Of a stretch of 64,000 nucleotides of DNA, positions 8,518-16,953 are shown piece after piece. The stretch covers positions 41,834 to 105,833 of the forward strand of contig JBEKFQ010000003.1 in NCBI GenBank assembly GCA_050013235.1. Reading direction: 5' to 3'. The stretch is from RH-AL1 sp050013235 (GTDB taxonomy: Bacteria > Pseudomonadota > Alphaproteobacteria > Rhizobiales > Beijerinckiaceae). The translations under genes were made by a program, and so were the position numbers. The number at the start of each line of letters is the position of its first letter. Within the stretch, counting starts at the first letter, position 1. The notes below the pieces were generated by a model that was not told the origin of the DNA, did no database searches, and saw nothing but the letters and a program-made list of their open reading frames with translations.

Positions 8518-10346
8518 ACGCGCCGGCGGTTCCGTCTCGATTTGAAGCGGTAACCGCGGCACCCCTCACCGTTGCGGCAGGGGGAGCGGCCTCCGCCTCC
8601 GCGATTTGGACCCGCGCGTTGCAGCGGACGGCGGGGATCACGGATGATCAGACGGTCTTGCTTGCGGATATCGTGGACGCCCATGCGGCACGCGCGGCCG
8701 GCGCGCCGGCTTTGTTGGCGGATCGGGGTTCCCTCACCTATGGCGCGCTGGCGCAAAGGTCCAACCAATTTGCGCGTTGGGCGATGGATCGCGGCTTACG
8801 GGCGGGCGACACGGTTTGCTTGATGTTGCCCAACAGTCCCGATTATCTCGCGATTTGGTTGGGCCTTTCACGGATCGGGATCGTCACGGCGCTTTTGAAC
8901 ACGCAAATCACCGGGGCATCGCTGGCGCATTGCGTCGCCATTGCCGGTGCTCATGCCGCCATCGTCGATTCGGCTTGGATCGATATTTACCGGGCGGCCG
9001 CGCCAGACGGCGATATTTGGGTTTATGGCGGGGATACGCCGGGCGTGCCGCGAATCGATACGTGTATCGAAACATATGCGGGCGGGCCGCTCGAAGAGGG
9101 CGCGCGTGCCGGTCTGACCCTAAAGGATCCGGCACTCCTGATTTATACGTCGGGCACGACGGGCCTGCCCAAGGCCGCTCATGTCAGTCATTACCGCATT
9201 CGTATGTGGAGCGAATGGTTTGCGGGTCTCATGGAGGCCGAGCCCGGAGACCGTCTTTATAATTGTCTTCCCATGTATCACAGCATTGGCGGCGTCGCGG
9301 CGGTGGGGGCTATGCTGGCCGCGGGCGGCGCGATCGCCGTGCGCGAGAAGTTTTCAGCCTCGCGCTTCTGGGACGACATCAGAGCCTGGGATTGCACGAT
9401 ATTTCAATATATCGGCGAGCTCTGCCGCTACCTCGTGAATCAGCCGGAACAAGCGGCGGAACGATCGCACCGGTTACGCCTTTGCTGCGGCAATGGTTTG
9501 CGGGCCGATATATGGGAAGAGTTCCGCTCGCGTTTCGCGATTCCCCGGCTTCTCGAGTTTTATGCCGCGACGGAGGGGAGCTTTTCGCTTTTCAATGTCG
9601 AGGGACAGCCTGGCGCGATAGGGAAAATTCCGGGCTTCATGGCGCACCGGTCCCCCGTTGCGTTGGTTCGCTTCGATTTGGAAACCGCTGCCCCCGCGCG
9701 CGCGCCGGATGGATTTTGTATCCGCTGCGAGCCGGGAGAACCGGGGGAGGCGCTCGGCCGGCTGGCGCAGGGCGAGGCCGGTCTTTCGACACGCTTCGAA
9801 GGCTATACCAATCGTGCCGACACCGAAGGTAAGGTGCTTCACGACGTCTTCGAGAAAGGCGATGCGTGGTTTCGCACAGGCGATCTCATGCGCAAGGACC
9901 GCAAGGGCTTCTATTATTTCGTCGACCGGGCCGGCGACACGTTTCGCTGGAAAGGCGAAAACGTCGCAACGCTCGAGGTCGAGGCAGCGCTTTGCCGCTA
10001 TCCCGGCGTAAGCGAAGCGAATGTCTATGGCGTCGCGATCCCCGGAACCGACGGCCGGGCGGGGATGGCAGCCTTGGTTGCCGGTCCATCTTTCGACTTG
10101 TCGGCGTTCCACGCATATCTCCGGGATAATCTCCCAGCTTTCGCCCGTCCCCTGTTTCTGCGGCTTTGCCGGCAAATGGCGGTGACGGGCACCTTCAAGC
10201 ATCAGAAGCATGTTCTCATCGGGCAGGGCTACGATCCCGCGCTGGTTCGCGACCCGCTCTATCTGAATGATGCCACGCGATGCGGCTTTACCGCGATGGA
10301 TACCGCCTTGTATTCGAAAATCGCCGCGGGCTCCTTGCGTTTCTGA
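8514..10346 (+). CDS. FATP/FadD6-type acyl-CoA ligase (AMP-binding)
   Basis: The 610-aa ANL-superfamily enzyme has the P-loop YTSGTTGLPK at about residues 211-220, the FYAATEG adenine motif and the WFRTGDLMRKD hinge. Overall it resembles very-long-chain acyl-CoA synthetases of the FATP type. Such enzymes activate a carboxylic acid with ATP and pass it to CoA or a phosphopantetheine thiol. GTG 8514 overlaps the stop of the carrier protein gene, so they form one unit. In the cluster it may supply the acyl partner for an aminoacyl-carrier protein, or load the carrier itself. The substrate is unknown. Confidence 0.85.
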   Translation: MNAPAVPSRFEAVTAAPLTVAAGGAASASAIWTRALQRTAGITDDQTVLLADIVDAHAARAAGAPALLADRGSLTYGALAQRSNQFARWAMDRGLRAGDTVCLMLPNSPDYLAIWLGLSRIGIVTALLNTQITGASLAHCVAIAGAHAAIVDSAWIDIYRAAAPDGDIWVYGGDTPGVPRIDTCIETYAGGPLEEGARAGLTLKDPALLIYTSGTTGLPKAAHVSHYRIRMWSEWFAGLMEAEPGDRLYNCLPMYHSIGGVAAVGAMLAAGGAIAVREKFSASRFWDDIRAWDCTIFQYIGELCRYLVNQPEQAAERSHRLRLCCGNGLRADIWEEFRSRFAIPRLLEFYAATEGSFSLFNVEGQPGAIGKIPGFMAHRSPVALVRFDLETAAPARAPDGFCIRCEPGEPGEALGRLAQGEAGLSTRFEGYTNRADTEGKVLHDVFEKGDAWFRTGDLMRKDRKGFYYFVDRAGDTFRWKGENVATLEVEAALCRYPGVSEANVYGVAIPGTDGRAGMAALVAGPSFDLSAFHAYLRDNLPAFARPLFLRLCRQMAVTGTFKHQKHVLIGQGYDPALVRDPLYLNDATRCGFTAMDTALYSKIAAGSLRF

Positions 10347-10570
10347 TTGGCTTCCAGTGTCTTCCGGACCATATATGCTCCATGGCGGGATCGCAGGAAT
10401 CCGTGATCGCGGGCGCTGGTTTCGAAGCCGGCCAAAAAACCTGCCGCCCATCCCGCTTGTTAACCAACCATTAGCCTTAACATGCTTTAACTGGCATCAT
10501 TGGGGTTCTTATATGCCCCAGCCGCGCTCTCTTTACGATTGAGCAATATGGCAGGTCCTATCTTCCATGC
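10347..10570 (+). promoter_or_regulatory. Upstream region of flagellin gene 1
   Basis: No gene is seen in the 346 bp between the acyl-CoA ligase and flagellin 1. Around 10460-10490 there is a cluster of TTAA half-sites, including TTAA-N7-TTAG at 10460-10474 and TTAA-N6-TTAA starting at 10478, just off the CtrA consensus. A promoter is expected here; its exact boxes are not assigned. Confidence 0.4.
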
Positions 10571-10692
10571 ACGGAAGGTTGGACCCCGGCGAATTCGCTC
10601 CCCGTCCAAAGGCATTACGCCGCCCTATCGTGCCGGTCCCGGTCCGGAATGTGTCCAATAGCTTCCAACCCACGATCACAGGGACGTAGACC
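10571..10692 (+). promoter_or_regulatory. Conserved flagellin 5' UTR with two alternative stems, copy 1
   Basis: The leader shares long identical blocks with the leader of the second flagellin (16836-16953), including a 14-mer at its 5' end and GTCCAAAGGCATTACGCCG. GGTTGGA (10577-10583) can pair with TCCAACC (10664-10670) just before the ribosome site, while the overlapping TTGGAC (10579-10584) can instead pair with GTCCAA (10604-10609). Both options are kept in copy 2. FlbT homologues act on flagellin leaders in Caulobacter, so this is a candidate FlbT target; that part is inference. Confidence 0.6.
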
Positions 10693-11649
10693 ATGTCTAG
10701 TAGCATTCTCACGAACACCTCGGCGATGAACTCGGTCGCGAGCCTCGCCGCGACCCAGAGCCAACTCGCCGCGACCCAAAGCCAGATTTCAACGGGTCTC
10801 AAAGTCAGCAGCGCATCGGATAACGCGTCCTATTGGTCGATTGCGACTTCGATGCGCTCCGACGTCGGGGCTCTCTCATCGGTGAGCGACTCGCTCAACC
10901 TCGGTGTTTCCGTCGTTTCGACCGCGTTGCAAGCCGTCAGCTCCTCCATCGGCGTTCTCTCGCAGATGAAAGATCTTGTCGTCAGCGCCCAGACCGCGGG
11001 TCAGGACACGTCGACGATCGACACGCAGCTTCAACAGCTTCAGACCCAGCTGCGAACCTTTTCCAATTCGGCATCGTTCAACGGCGTCAACCTCTTGACG
11101 GCAACGACTGGCGACGCGACGACCAACACGTTCAACGTCGTGACATCGTTCTCCAGATCCGTCTCCGGCACGACGAGCACCGATTCGGTCGGGGTTACCG
11201 ACATCTCCTTGACCCAGGCTCTTTACAGCAGCAATGCCGATCAGGGAGCCACGTCCTATACTGGCGCGGGCGTTCTCGACAAGGTGAATACCTCGACCGG
11301 CTACAGCATCGACAACTTGGTCACCAGCTCGACCACAAGCTCTGGCAGCGACACGACGACCGCGACGCTCCTGACTGACGAACAGAACCAGATTGAAGCA
11401 GCGATCTCGGCCTTGACCACTGCAGCGGGTATCCTTGGTTCGACAGAATCTAATTTGACGGCGCAAGGAACCTTCACCCAGACGTTGTCGAATTCCTTGA
11501 CCTCCGGTGTGGGTTCTCTCGTCGATGCCGATATGAACCAAGCTTCCACGCGGTTGAATGCCCTTCAGACGCAGCAGCAGCTTGGTATTCAGTCCTTGAG
11601 CATCGCGAACCAGAACAGCCAGATGATCTTGAAGCTCTTCGGTCTGTAG
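10693..11649 (+). CDS. fliC: Flagellin 1
   Basis: The 318-aa protein is a short rhizobial-type flagellin. The N-terminal D0/D1 helices (TNTSAMNSVASL, ISTGLKVSSASDNASYWSIA) and the C-terminal helix (DADMNQASTRLNALQTQQQLGIQSLSIANQNSQ, shown here only as its overall pattern) are typical, with a compact Ser/Thr/Gly-rich middle of about 150 residues. The filament is built from such subunits after export. The Ser/Thr-rich exposed centre suits O-glycosylation by the two GT41 enzymes encoded next door. It is monocistronic, with a strong terminator at 11674-11706. It is closely similar to flagellin 2, so a duplication is likely. Confidence 0.95.
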   Translation: MSSSILTNTSAMNSVASLAATQSQLAATQSQISTGLKVSSASDNASYWSIATSMRSDVGALSSVSDSLNLGVSVVSTALQAVSSSIGVLSQMKDLVVSAQTAGQDTSTIDTQLQQLQTQLRTFSNSASFNGVNLLTATTGDATTNTFNVVTSFSRSVSGTTSTDSVGVTDISLTQALYSSNADQGATSYTGAGVLDKVNTSTGYSIDNLVTSSTTSSGSDTTTATLLTDEQNQIEAAISALTTAAGILGSTESNLTAQGTFTQTLSNSLTSGVGSLVDADMNQASTRLNALQTQQQLGIQSLSIANQNSQMILKLFGL

Positions 11650-11673
11650 GCCGCGAGCAACCTTTCGCTAGAA

Positions 11674-11706
11674 AAGGGACCGTCTCCAGGGCGGTCCCTT
11701 TTTTAT
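11674..11706. terminator. Terminator between flagellin 1 and convergent GT41 gene
   Basis: AAGGGACCG (11674-11682) pairs with CGGTCCCTT (11692-11700), followed by a T-run to 11704. The A-run on the other side lets it also serve the convergent minus-strand gene whose stop is at 11703. Confidence 0.85.
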
Positions 11707-13877
11707 TCCAAGTTCTCAATGACGGCGAATGGGCGAGGCGCTTGTCCAGCTTGGCGAAGCTCATCCATGAGCAAAAGCGCGGCTTCGAAATTCCTCGTAT
11801 ACCGCGGCGTATCGAAAAGCGCCGTTTTCAAACGATTATCTTGCAAACGCTTCTTTATGGCCGCCAAGCCTGCGGGATCATGCGCCAGCTTCGTCGCCAA
11901 GGCTTCGTAAGCTTCGAGCGATTCCATGACAAGCTCCGGCATTTCGATCGCGTGAAGGAGGCTGGCCGCGACGCGGCTCGCAAATGTCTCGCCCCGGCAG
12001 GTGACGAGGGGAAGGCCCGCCCATAAAGCCTCGCTTGCTGTCGTGTGGGCATTGACGGGCAGGGTATCCAGAAACAAATCGGCGAGTCCAAGCCGCGCCA
12101 AGTGCTGATCCGGCGCGACGAAGGGCGCGAAGACGAGGCGGCTTGGATCGATTCCGCGGGCGGAAGCCTCCCGCAATAGATTTTCCGCCGCCCGCTTCTT
12201 GGGGGTGAGAAGCCACAGGACCGATCCAGGGGTCTCGCGTAGGAGCCGCATCCATATGTCGAAAATATCGGGGGTGATCTTATAGGGATTATTGAAACAG
12301 CAGAAGACAAATCCGTCTGGCGGCAAACCGGAGCTCGCGCGTCCGGGCATGTCTTTTGGCAAGGCGCGCAGCCGGTCGTTCGGTTGGTAGCAATGCGGCA
12401 AATGGACGATCTTTTCGTCGAAATAAGGCTGATGCTCCAAGGGCGCGACATGCGGATCGGCAATGATGTAATCGATGAAAGGCGCGCCCATTGTGCCGGG
12501 AAAGCCCAAATAATTGACTTGGACCGGCGCGGGCTCATAGGAGAGAATCTTGACCCGGGCCTCCTGCGTATAGCCCTTGAGGTCTAGAAGAATGTCGATT
12601 TGATCGGCGTGGATTTTCATTGCGGCGCCGGCGTCGGAGAGGCCGCGCAAATCGGTGAAATGGTCGAAGGCGTTCACGATGCGTTGCCGGAGGGCGCTTC
12701 CGTCGTCGGGCCCGAGCGAATAGCCGAAAAGTTCAAAGCGGCCCTTGTCGTGTTGCTCCAGCATGTCCACGATGAGCATGGCGGTGGCATGGCTGTGGAA
12801 ATCGGCCGACAGGTAGCCCAGCCGGAGCTTTTCATGCTTTTGATCCACGGCGGCTGGACGATATGGAGCAAGAGGCGCCGGGGCCAATTTGGTCAAACGT
12901 TCACCCCATATGCGCGCGCAGCGCAATTGTTCGGCGGGTGAAGCGCTTGCCGTCATGATGATGAAGGGTGAAACCAGCCGGCCCTTGTGGTAGCTGTTTT
13001 TCCACGCCTCTTCTTGCTGGCCCGCGAGCCCGTTCCAATCGCAAGCGTGTTGCCTGCGGTGGCAGAGCTCGACCAGGGCCTCGCCATGGCCGGGTTCGAG
13101 GCCGATTATTTTTTCGTAGATCGCCATAGCCTCGTCGTCTTCGCCGTGAAGCCGGAGCGCTGCCGCGAGGTTGAGATAGACATCGGGATGGTGAGGCGCG
13201 AGCGCGGTGGCCATGCGGGCCGTGGCAATGGCCAACTCGACTTGCCCGAGCGTTATGAGGACCGCAGCCATATTATTATAGGCCCGCACATCCTTCGGGC
13301 GGTGGCCAATGACCTTCTGGTAGGCATCGAAAGCGTCAACCGGTTTGCCTTGGTCCTCGTGGATCAAACCCATTTGAAAATAGACGTCGGGATTGGCCGG
13401 CTCGATACGCCGTGCGGTGGTCAGCGCATTCAGAGCCTCGTCATAGAGTCCCGATTCCGCAAGCGCCTTTGCCGCGATGATGTAATAGTCCGCCTTGGGA
13501 GCCGAACGGCTGAGAATAATCGCCTTGCCGCAATGATCGAGGGCCCGCTCCAGAAGCCCTTGCTTGAGACAGATTTCGGCAAGCCCGCCAAATCCGGCGG
13601 ACACGCCGGGCTGGAGGCCGATGGCGGTACGGTAGGCATTCTCGGCGCCTTCGAAGTCGCCTTGATCCTTCAGCGTGGCGCCGAGACCCAGCCACGCATC
13701 GACGTGCCGGCGGTCGTGTTCCAGACATGTCCGGAAAAGCGAGGCCGCCGTCGAAAGGCTTCCAGAGCTTTGCGCGGCGAGCGCCTTGAAATATCCGTCA
13801 TGCTCGATCGCTTCGGGTGTTGAGCGTCCCGGCGCCTTCGGCTTTAGCGAACGCTTCGTTTGGCGCGAACGCTTCAT
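11703..13877 (-). CDS. TPR-GT41 (SPINDLY/OGT-type) glycosyltransferase 1
   Basis: The protein has N-terminal tetratricopeptide repeats over roughly the first 340 residues (for example GLGATLKDQGDFEGAENAYRT and NPDVYFQMGLIHEDQG) and a C-terminal GT41 catalytic half (LRLGYLSADFHSHAT, NYLGFPGTMGA, FCCFNNPYKI, AHTTASEALWAGLPL). GT41 enzymes move a sugar from a nucleotide donor to Ser/Thr. In Caulobacter the TPR-GT41 protein FlmG glycosylates flagellin, and here two such genes lie between two flagellin genes, so the same role is likely. I chose ATG 13877 (724 aa) because the longer frame from 14015 would run into the upstream gene. Confidence 0.85.
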   Translation of the reverse strand: MKRSRQTKRSLKPKAPGRSTPEAIEHDGYFKALAAQSSGSLSTAASLFRTCLEHDRRHVDAWLGLGATLKDQGDFEGAENAYRTAIGLQPGVSAGFGGLAEICLKQGLLERALDHCGKAIILSRSAPKADYYIIAAKALAESGLYDEALNALTTARRIEPANPDVYFQMGLIHEDQGKPVDAFDAYQKVIGHRPKDVRAYNNMAAVLITLGQVELAIATARMATALAPHHPDVYLNLAAALRLHGEDDEAMAIYEKIIGLEPGHGEALVELCHRRQHACDWNGLAGQQEEAWKNSYHKGRLVSPFIIMTASASPAEQLRCARIWGERLTKLAPAPLAPYRPAAVDQKHEKLRLGYLSADFHSHATAMLIVDMLEQHDKGRFELFGYSLGPDDGSALRQRIVNAFDHFTDLRGLSDAGAAMKIHADQIDILLDLKGYTQEARVKILSYEPAPVQVNYLGFPGTMGAPFIDYIIADPHVAPLEHQPYFDEKIVHLPHCYQPNDRLRALPKDMPGRASSGLPPDGFVFCCFNNPYKITPDIFDIWMRLLRETPGSVLWLLTPKKRAAENLLREASARGIDPSRLVFAPFVAPDQHLARLGLADLFLDTLPVNAHTTASEALWAGLPLVTCRGETFASRVAASLLHAIEMPELVMESLEAYEALATKLAHDPAGLAAIKKRLQDNRLKTALFDTPRYTRNFEAALLLMDELRQAGQAPRPFAVIENLE

Positions 13878-13920
13878 GACGCCGCATTCTCCGGAGGAGA
13901 CGCTGATGCGTGCTTCTGGG

Positions 13921-16284
13921 TCAACATTGATCGGCCACGGCAAAGGCCTCGGGCGGCAGCCCGGACTGGCGCTGTTCGAACATACGAGTAAGAGCGGCTT
14001 CGAAATTCCGGACATAGCGGTCGGAATCGAAAAGAGCCGTGGTGAGGCGGTTGGCTCCCAATTTTTCTCTTATCCGCTTCAGCTCGGAGGGGTTTCTCGC
14101 GAGTTCGAGGGCTTTGGCTTTATAAGCTTCGAGAGAATCCGTGATCAGTTCGGGGAGATCCACGGAGGTGAGAAGACTGGCGGCAACACGGCCCGAGAAC
14201 GTATCTCCCAGGCATGTCAAGACCGGAAGTTCCGCCCATAGGGCGTCGCTGGCCGTCGTGTGGGCGTTATAGGGCAGGGTGTCGAGGAAAAGATCGGCGA
14301 GCTTCAGTCTTGCCAAATGCTCGCTGTTAGGCCGGCGCGGCGCGAAGACCAACCGGTTTGGATCGATGCCTCGCGCGGCCGCATGATTCCTAAGATTTGT
14401 GCTCGCGATCTCGTTGGTTGCAAAGAGCCAGAGCACGGAGCCCGGGACTTCCCGCAACAAATCCATCCATAGATCGAACATAAAGTCCGGGATCTTGTAG
14501 GGATTGTTGAAGCAACAGAAGACGAAACCATTTTCGGGGAGATGATAATCCGCGCGCGAGGCGCTTAAGGGAGCGATCGCCCGCTTTCTGTCGTTTGGTT
14601 GATAACAATTTGGAAGCCAAACTAATTTTTCATGGTACGATCCGGCGTGGCTTTTGGGGACGACAATAGGGTCGGCAATGATGTAATCGATATAATCCGC
14701 GCCCATCGTGCCGGGATATCCGAGAAAATTGACTTGAATCTGGGCCGGCCGCACGGCGAAGATCTCGGTTCGGCAATCCTGTGTATAACCTTTCAAATCG
14801 ATGAGAATATCGATTTCGTCGGCGTAAATTCGCCGCGCCGCCTCCGAGCTGGAGATTGCGCGTAACTCCCGGAACGTATCGCATGCGTTGATGACGCGTT
14901 TGCGTAGTTCGCTCCCGTCGTCGGGGCCGAAGGAGTAAGCGAAGATTTCAAAACGGTCCTTGTGATGCTTTTCGAGCAATTCGATCATGAGGATCGCGGT
15001 CGCGTGATCATGGAAGTCGGATGACACATATCCGACCTTTATCCGGCCGTGATTTTTTGTAACCGGTTTGGCCGGGAAAGGCTCACGCAGGAAAATACGG
15101 TCTCTTTTGTATTTTGCCCATATCAGCGCGGCGCCGAGTTGCATTTCGCGCGTTGAATTGGGGGCGATTACAAGGGTGAAAGGCGGGACCGGGGAGTCCT
15201 GGCGCCCGGCGAACGAATTCAAAACCCGCAGGCTGGTCTTCAGGCCCTCCCAATCGCATGTGTATTGCTTGATGAGACAGAATTCGACATGCGATTGGAC
15301 GAAGTCGGGATCGAGCTCGAGGGCGCGTTTATTCTCCTTCACCGCCTCTTCCCATTTGCCTTCAATTCTCAGGGAGCGGGCAAGATTGTGATGGGCGATA
15401 GCGTCATCCGGGGAAAGGGCAACGACGAATCTGTAGATCGCGGTGGCCAGATCGAACCGGTTATCGGCATTCATCAGGCCGGCGAGATTCATGTAGGCGC
15501 GAATGAACTTCGGTTCGATCTCCAGCGCCTTTTGATAAGCGTCGAACGCGTCCTGTGTCCGGCCTTGCTCCTGATAAAGAGCGGCTAACGATCTATAGGC
15601 TTCGGCATCGTCGGCCCGCGCCTGGGCAATTTGTTCCCAAACGGTCACGGCTTCCTGCTTCCGGCCTTTCGCGATGAGGAGCTTATAAAGTTCCCGGAGA
15701 AGCGGCGGGTTGTCCGGGGTTTCCCGTGCGGCGTTTTTTAAAGCGTCGACGGCATCGTCGACGCGGCCGAATCGGCATAAGGTGTCGCTTAGGAGAATTT
15801 GGATTGGAGCAAGCTTCGGCTTCCCGGTGGCGACCCGTCTAATATCGTCGATCGCTTTTTCACCCTGGCCTAGATCCTTCCAGATCTCGGAGCGGACAAT
15901 AAGGCCCTCGCTGGCGGCCGCCTCGATCGCAAAGCCCTTATCGCAAGCATCGAGCGCTTCGCCGAATTTGCCGCGCCGGCGAAGAACCTCGGCAAGGCCG
16001 AAGTGGTTGCCCGCGATTCCTGGATGGACAGCCAGGGCCTTGCGATAGGCTTCCATCGCGCCGGCGAGGTTTCCTTGGCGCCGCATCGAGGTGGCGATGC
16101 CCGTCAAAGCGTCGGGCTGTTTGGGATCCACGTCCAATATGCGGACATGGAGCGCGGCAGCCTTATAATGATTGCCAGCCGCGATTTCGCCGGCCGCCTC
16201 TCGCAACAGGGAGGCGATCACATTGCCGGTGGCATCCTCTGCCGCCTTGGACCGGAACGTCTTCAAAATCATTTCTTGTGGCAT
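13921..16284 (-). CDS. TPR-GT41 (SPINDLY/OGT-type) glycosyltransferase 2
   Basis: The 787-aa paralogue of the preceding protein has the same architecture: TPR repeats over about residues 20-370 (GIATSMRRQGNLAGAMEAYRK, AYRSLAALYQEQGRTQDAFD), then a GT41 domain with KVGYVSSDFHDHAT, NFLGYPGTMGADYID, FCCFNNPYKI and NAHTTASDALWAELPVLTC. It lies 43 bp upstream of the first copy, so the two are probably cotranscribed on the minus strand. Having two related enzymes suggests two target sets (two flagellins) or two sugars. No nucleotide-sugar synthesis gene is adjacent, so the donor must be made elsewhere. Confidence 0.85.
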   Translation of the reverse strand: MPQEMILKTFRSKAAEDATGNVIASLLREAAGEIAAGNHYKAAALHVRILDVDPKQPDALTGIATSMRRQGNLAGAMEAYRKALAVHPGIAGNHFGLAEVLRRRGKFGEALDACDKGFAIEAAASEGLIVRSEIWKDLGQGEKAIDDIRRVATGKPKLAPIQILLSDTLCRFGRVDDAVDALKNAARETPDNPPLLRELYKLLIAKGRKQEAVTVWEQIAQARADDAEAYRSLAALYQEQGRTQDAFDAYQKALEIEPKFIRAYMNLAGLMNADNRFDLATAIYRFVVALSPDDAIAHHNLARSLRIEGKWEEAVKENKRALELDPDFVQSHVEFCLIKQYTCDWEGLKTSLRVLNSFAGRQDSPVPPFTLVIAPNSTREMQLGAALIWAKYKRDRIFLREPFPAKPVTKNHGRIKVGYVSSDFHDHATAILMIELLEKHHKDRFEIFAYSFGPDDGSELRKRVINACDTFRELRAISSSEAARRIYADEIDILIDLKGYTQDCRTEIFAVRPAQIQVNFLGYPGTMGADYIDYIIADPIVVPKSHAGSYHEKLVWLPNCYQPNDRKRAIAPLSASRADYHLPENGFVFCCFNNPYKIPDFMFDLWMDLLREVPGSVLWLFATNEIASTNLRNHAAARGIDPNRLVFAPRRPNSEHLARLKLADLFLDTLPYNAHTTASDALWAELPVLTCLGDTFSGRVAASLLTSVDLPELITDSLEAYKAKALELARNPSELKRIREKLGANRLTTALFDSDRYVRNFEAALTRMFEQRQSGLPPEAFAVADQC

Positions 16285-16835
16285 TTTTTGATGAATCCTG
16301 ATCCGTCTTCTCGCAGGTCGTTAAAATCTGCCACCTGACTCCCGGGGCAGGGCAACGTTATCCACCAACTCAGAAACCGATAGCCTGACTCGTCCCGCCA
16401 TTCGCCGCGCGAAGGTTAGGGCCAGACTGGGAGGGAGGTTAAGGATCGAGCCTTTCGCCAAGCTGATGCAGCCGTGGTGCAAATGCGCGCGAATCGCTTG
16501 CTCTCAAAGCGCGTTCCACCCCTCTGGACTCACCATGGCGACAGGAAATCGCTCTCTTACTCAGGAGTTGGAGCACGTCCTCGATCGAAAAAGTCTGCAA
16601 CTTTTCGGGGCTCACTCTAGATAAACATCTAAGTTAACAACACGTTACATCCTGCCCGTCCGGGATGAGCGAGCTTCGGCGCGTTGAAATCGGACGTGGT
16701 CGAGGCGGAAATGCCCTCAGGCGGACGCTCGCTCGGCCAGCCTGCCGGGCGAGCGGCTTACGGCAGGGCAGCGAAAAAAGGAAATTAACGTTAAAATTTA
16801 CGATTAATAAATCTTCATCGTTCATTGCTTAGGGA
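16285..16835. other. 550-bp intergenic region between GT41-2 and the flagellin 2 leader
   Basis: The two flanking genes diverge. The left part is GC-rich with no supportable frame; the right part (16620-16660 and 16780-16830) is A/T-rich and contains TTAA-N7-TTAC at 16634-16648, one base off a CtrA box, and further TTAA motifs. Both divergent promoters should be here. A 63-codon minus-strand frame inside it lacks any family features. Confidence 0.5.
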
Positions 16836-16953
16836 ACGGAAGGTTGGACATCAACGAGCGTGACTCAGGTCCAAAGGCATTACGCCGTCCTGTCGTGCCG
16901 GTTTTGATCCGGAATGTCCCAATCCACTTTCCAACCCACAGGGACTTACAGTT
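16836..16953 (+). promoter_or_regulatory. Conserved flagellin 5' UTR with two alternative stems, copy 2
   Basis: This is the counterpart of 10571-10692. GGTTGGA (16842-16848) can pair with TCCAACC (16930-16936) next to the ribosome site CAGGGAC, or the overlapping TTGGAC (16844-16849) can pair with GTCCAA (16869-16874). The spacing of the long pairing is 81 nt against 80 nt in copy 1, though the intervening sequence has drifted in places. Conservation beyond need for promoter function supports a post-transcriptional role. Confidence 0.6.

Noticed and set aside
16634..16825. 63-codon frame on the minus strand upstream of flagellin 2
   Set aside because: It has no family features, spans the likely promoter, and its Arg/Pro-rich content is what GC-rich non-coding sequence gives.
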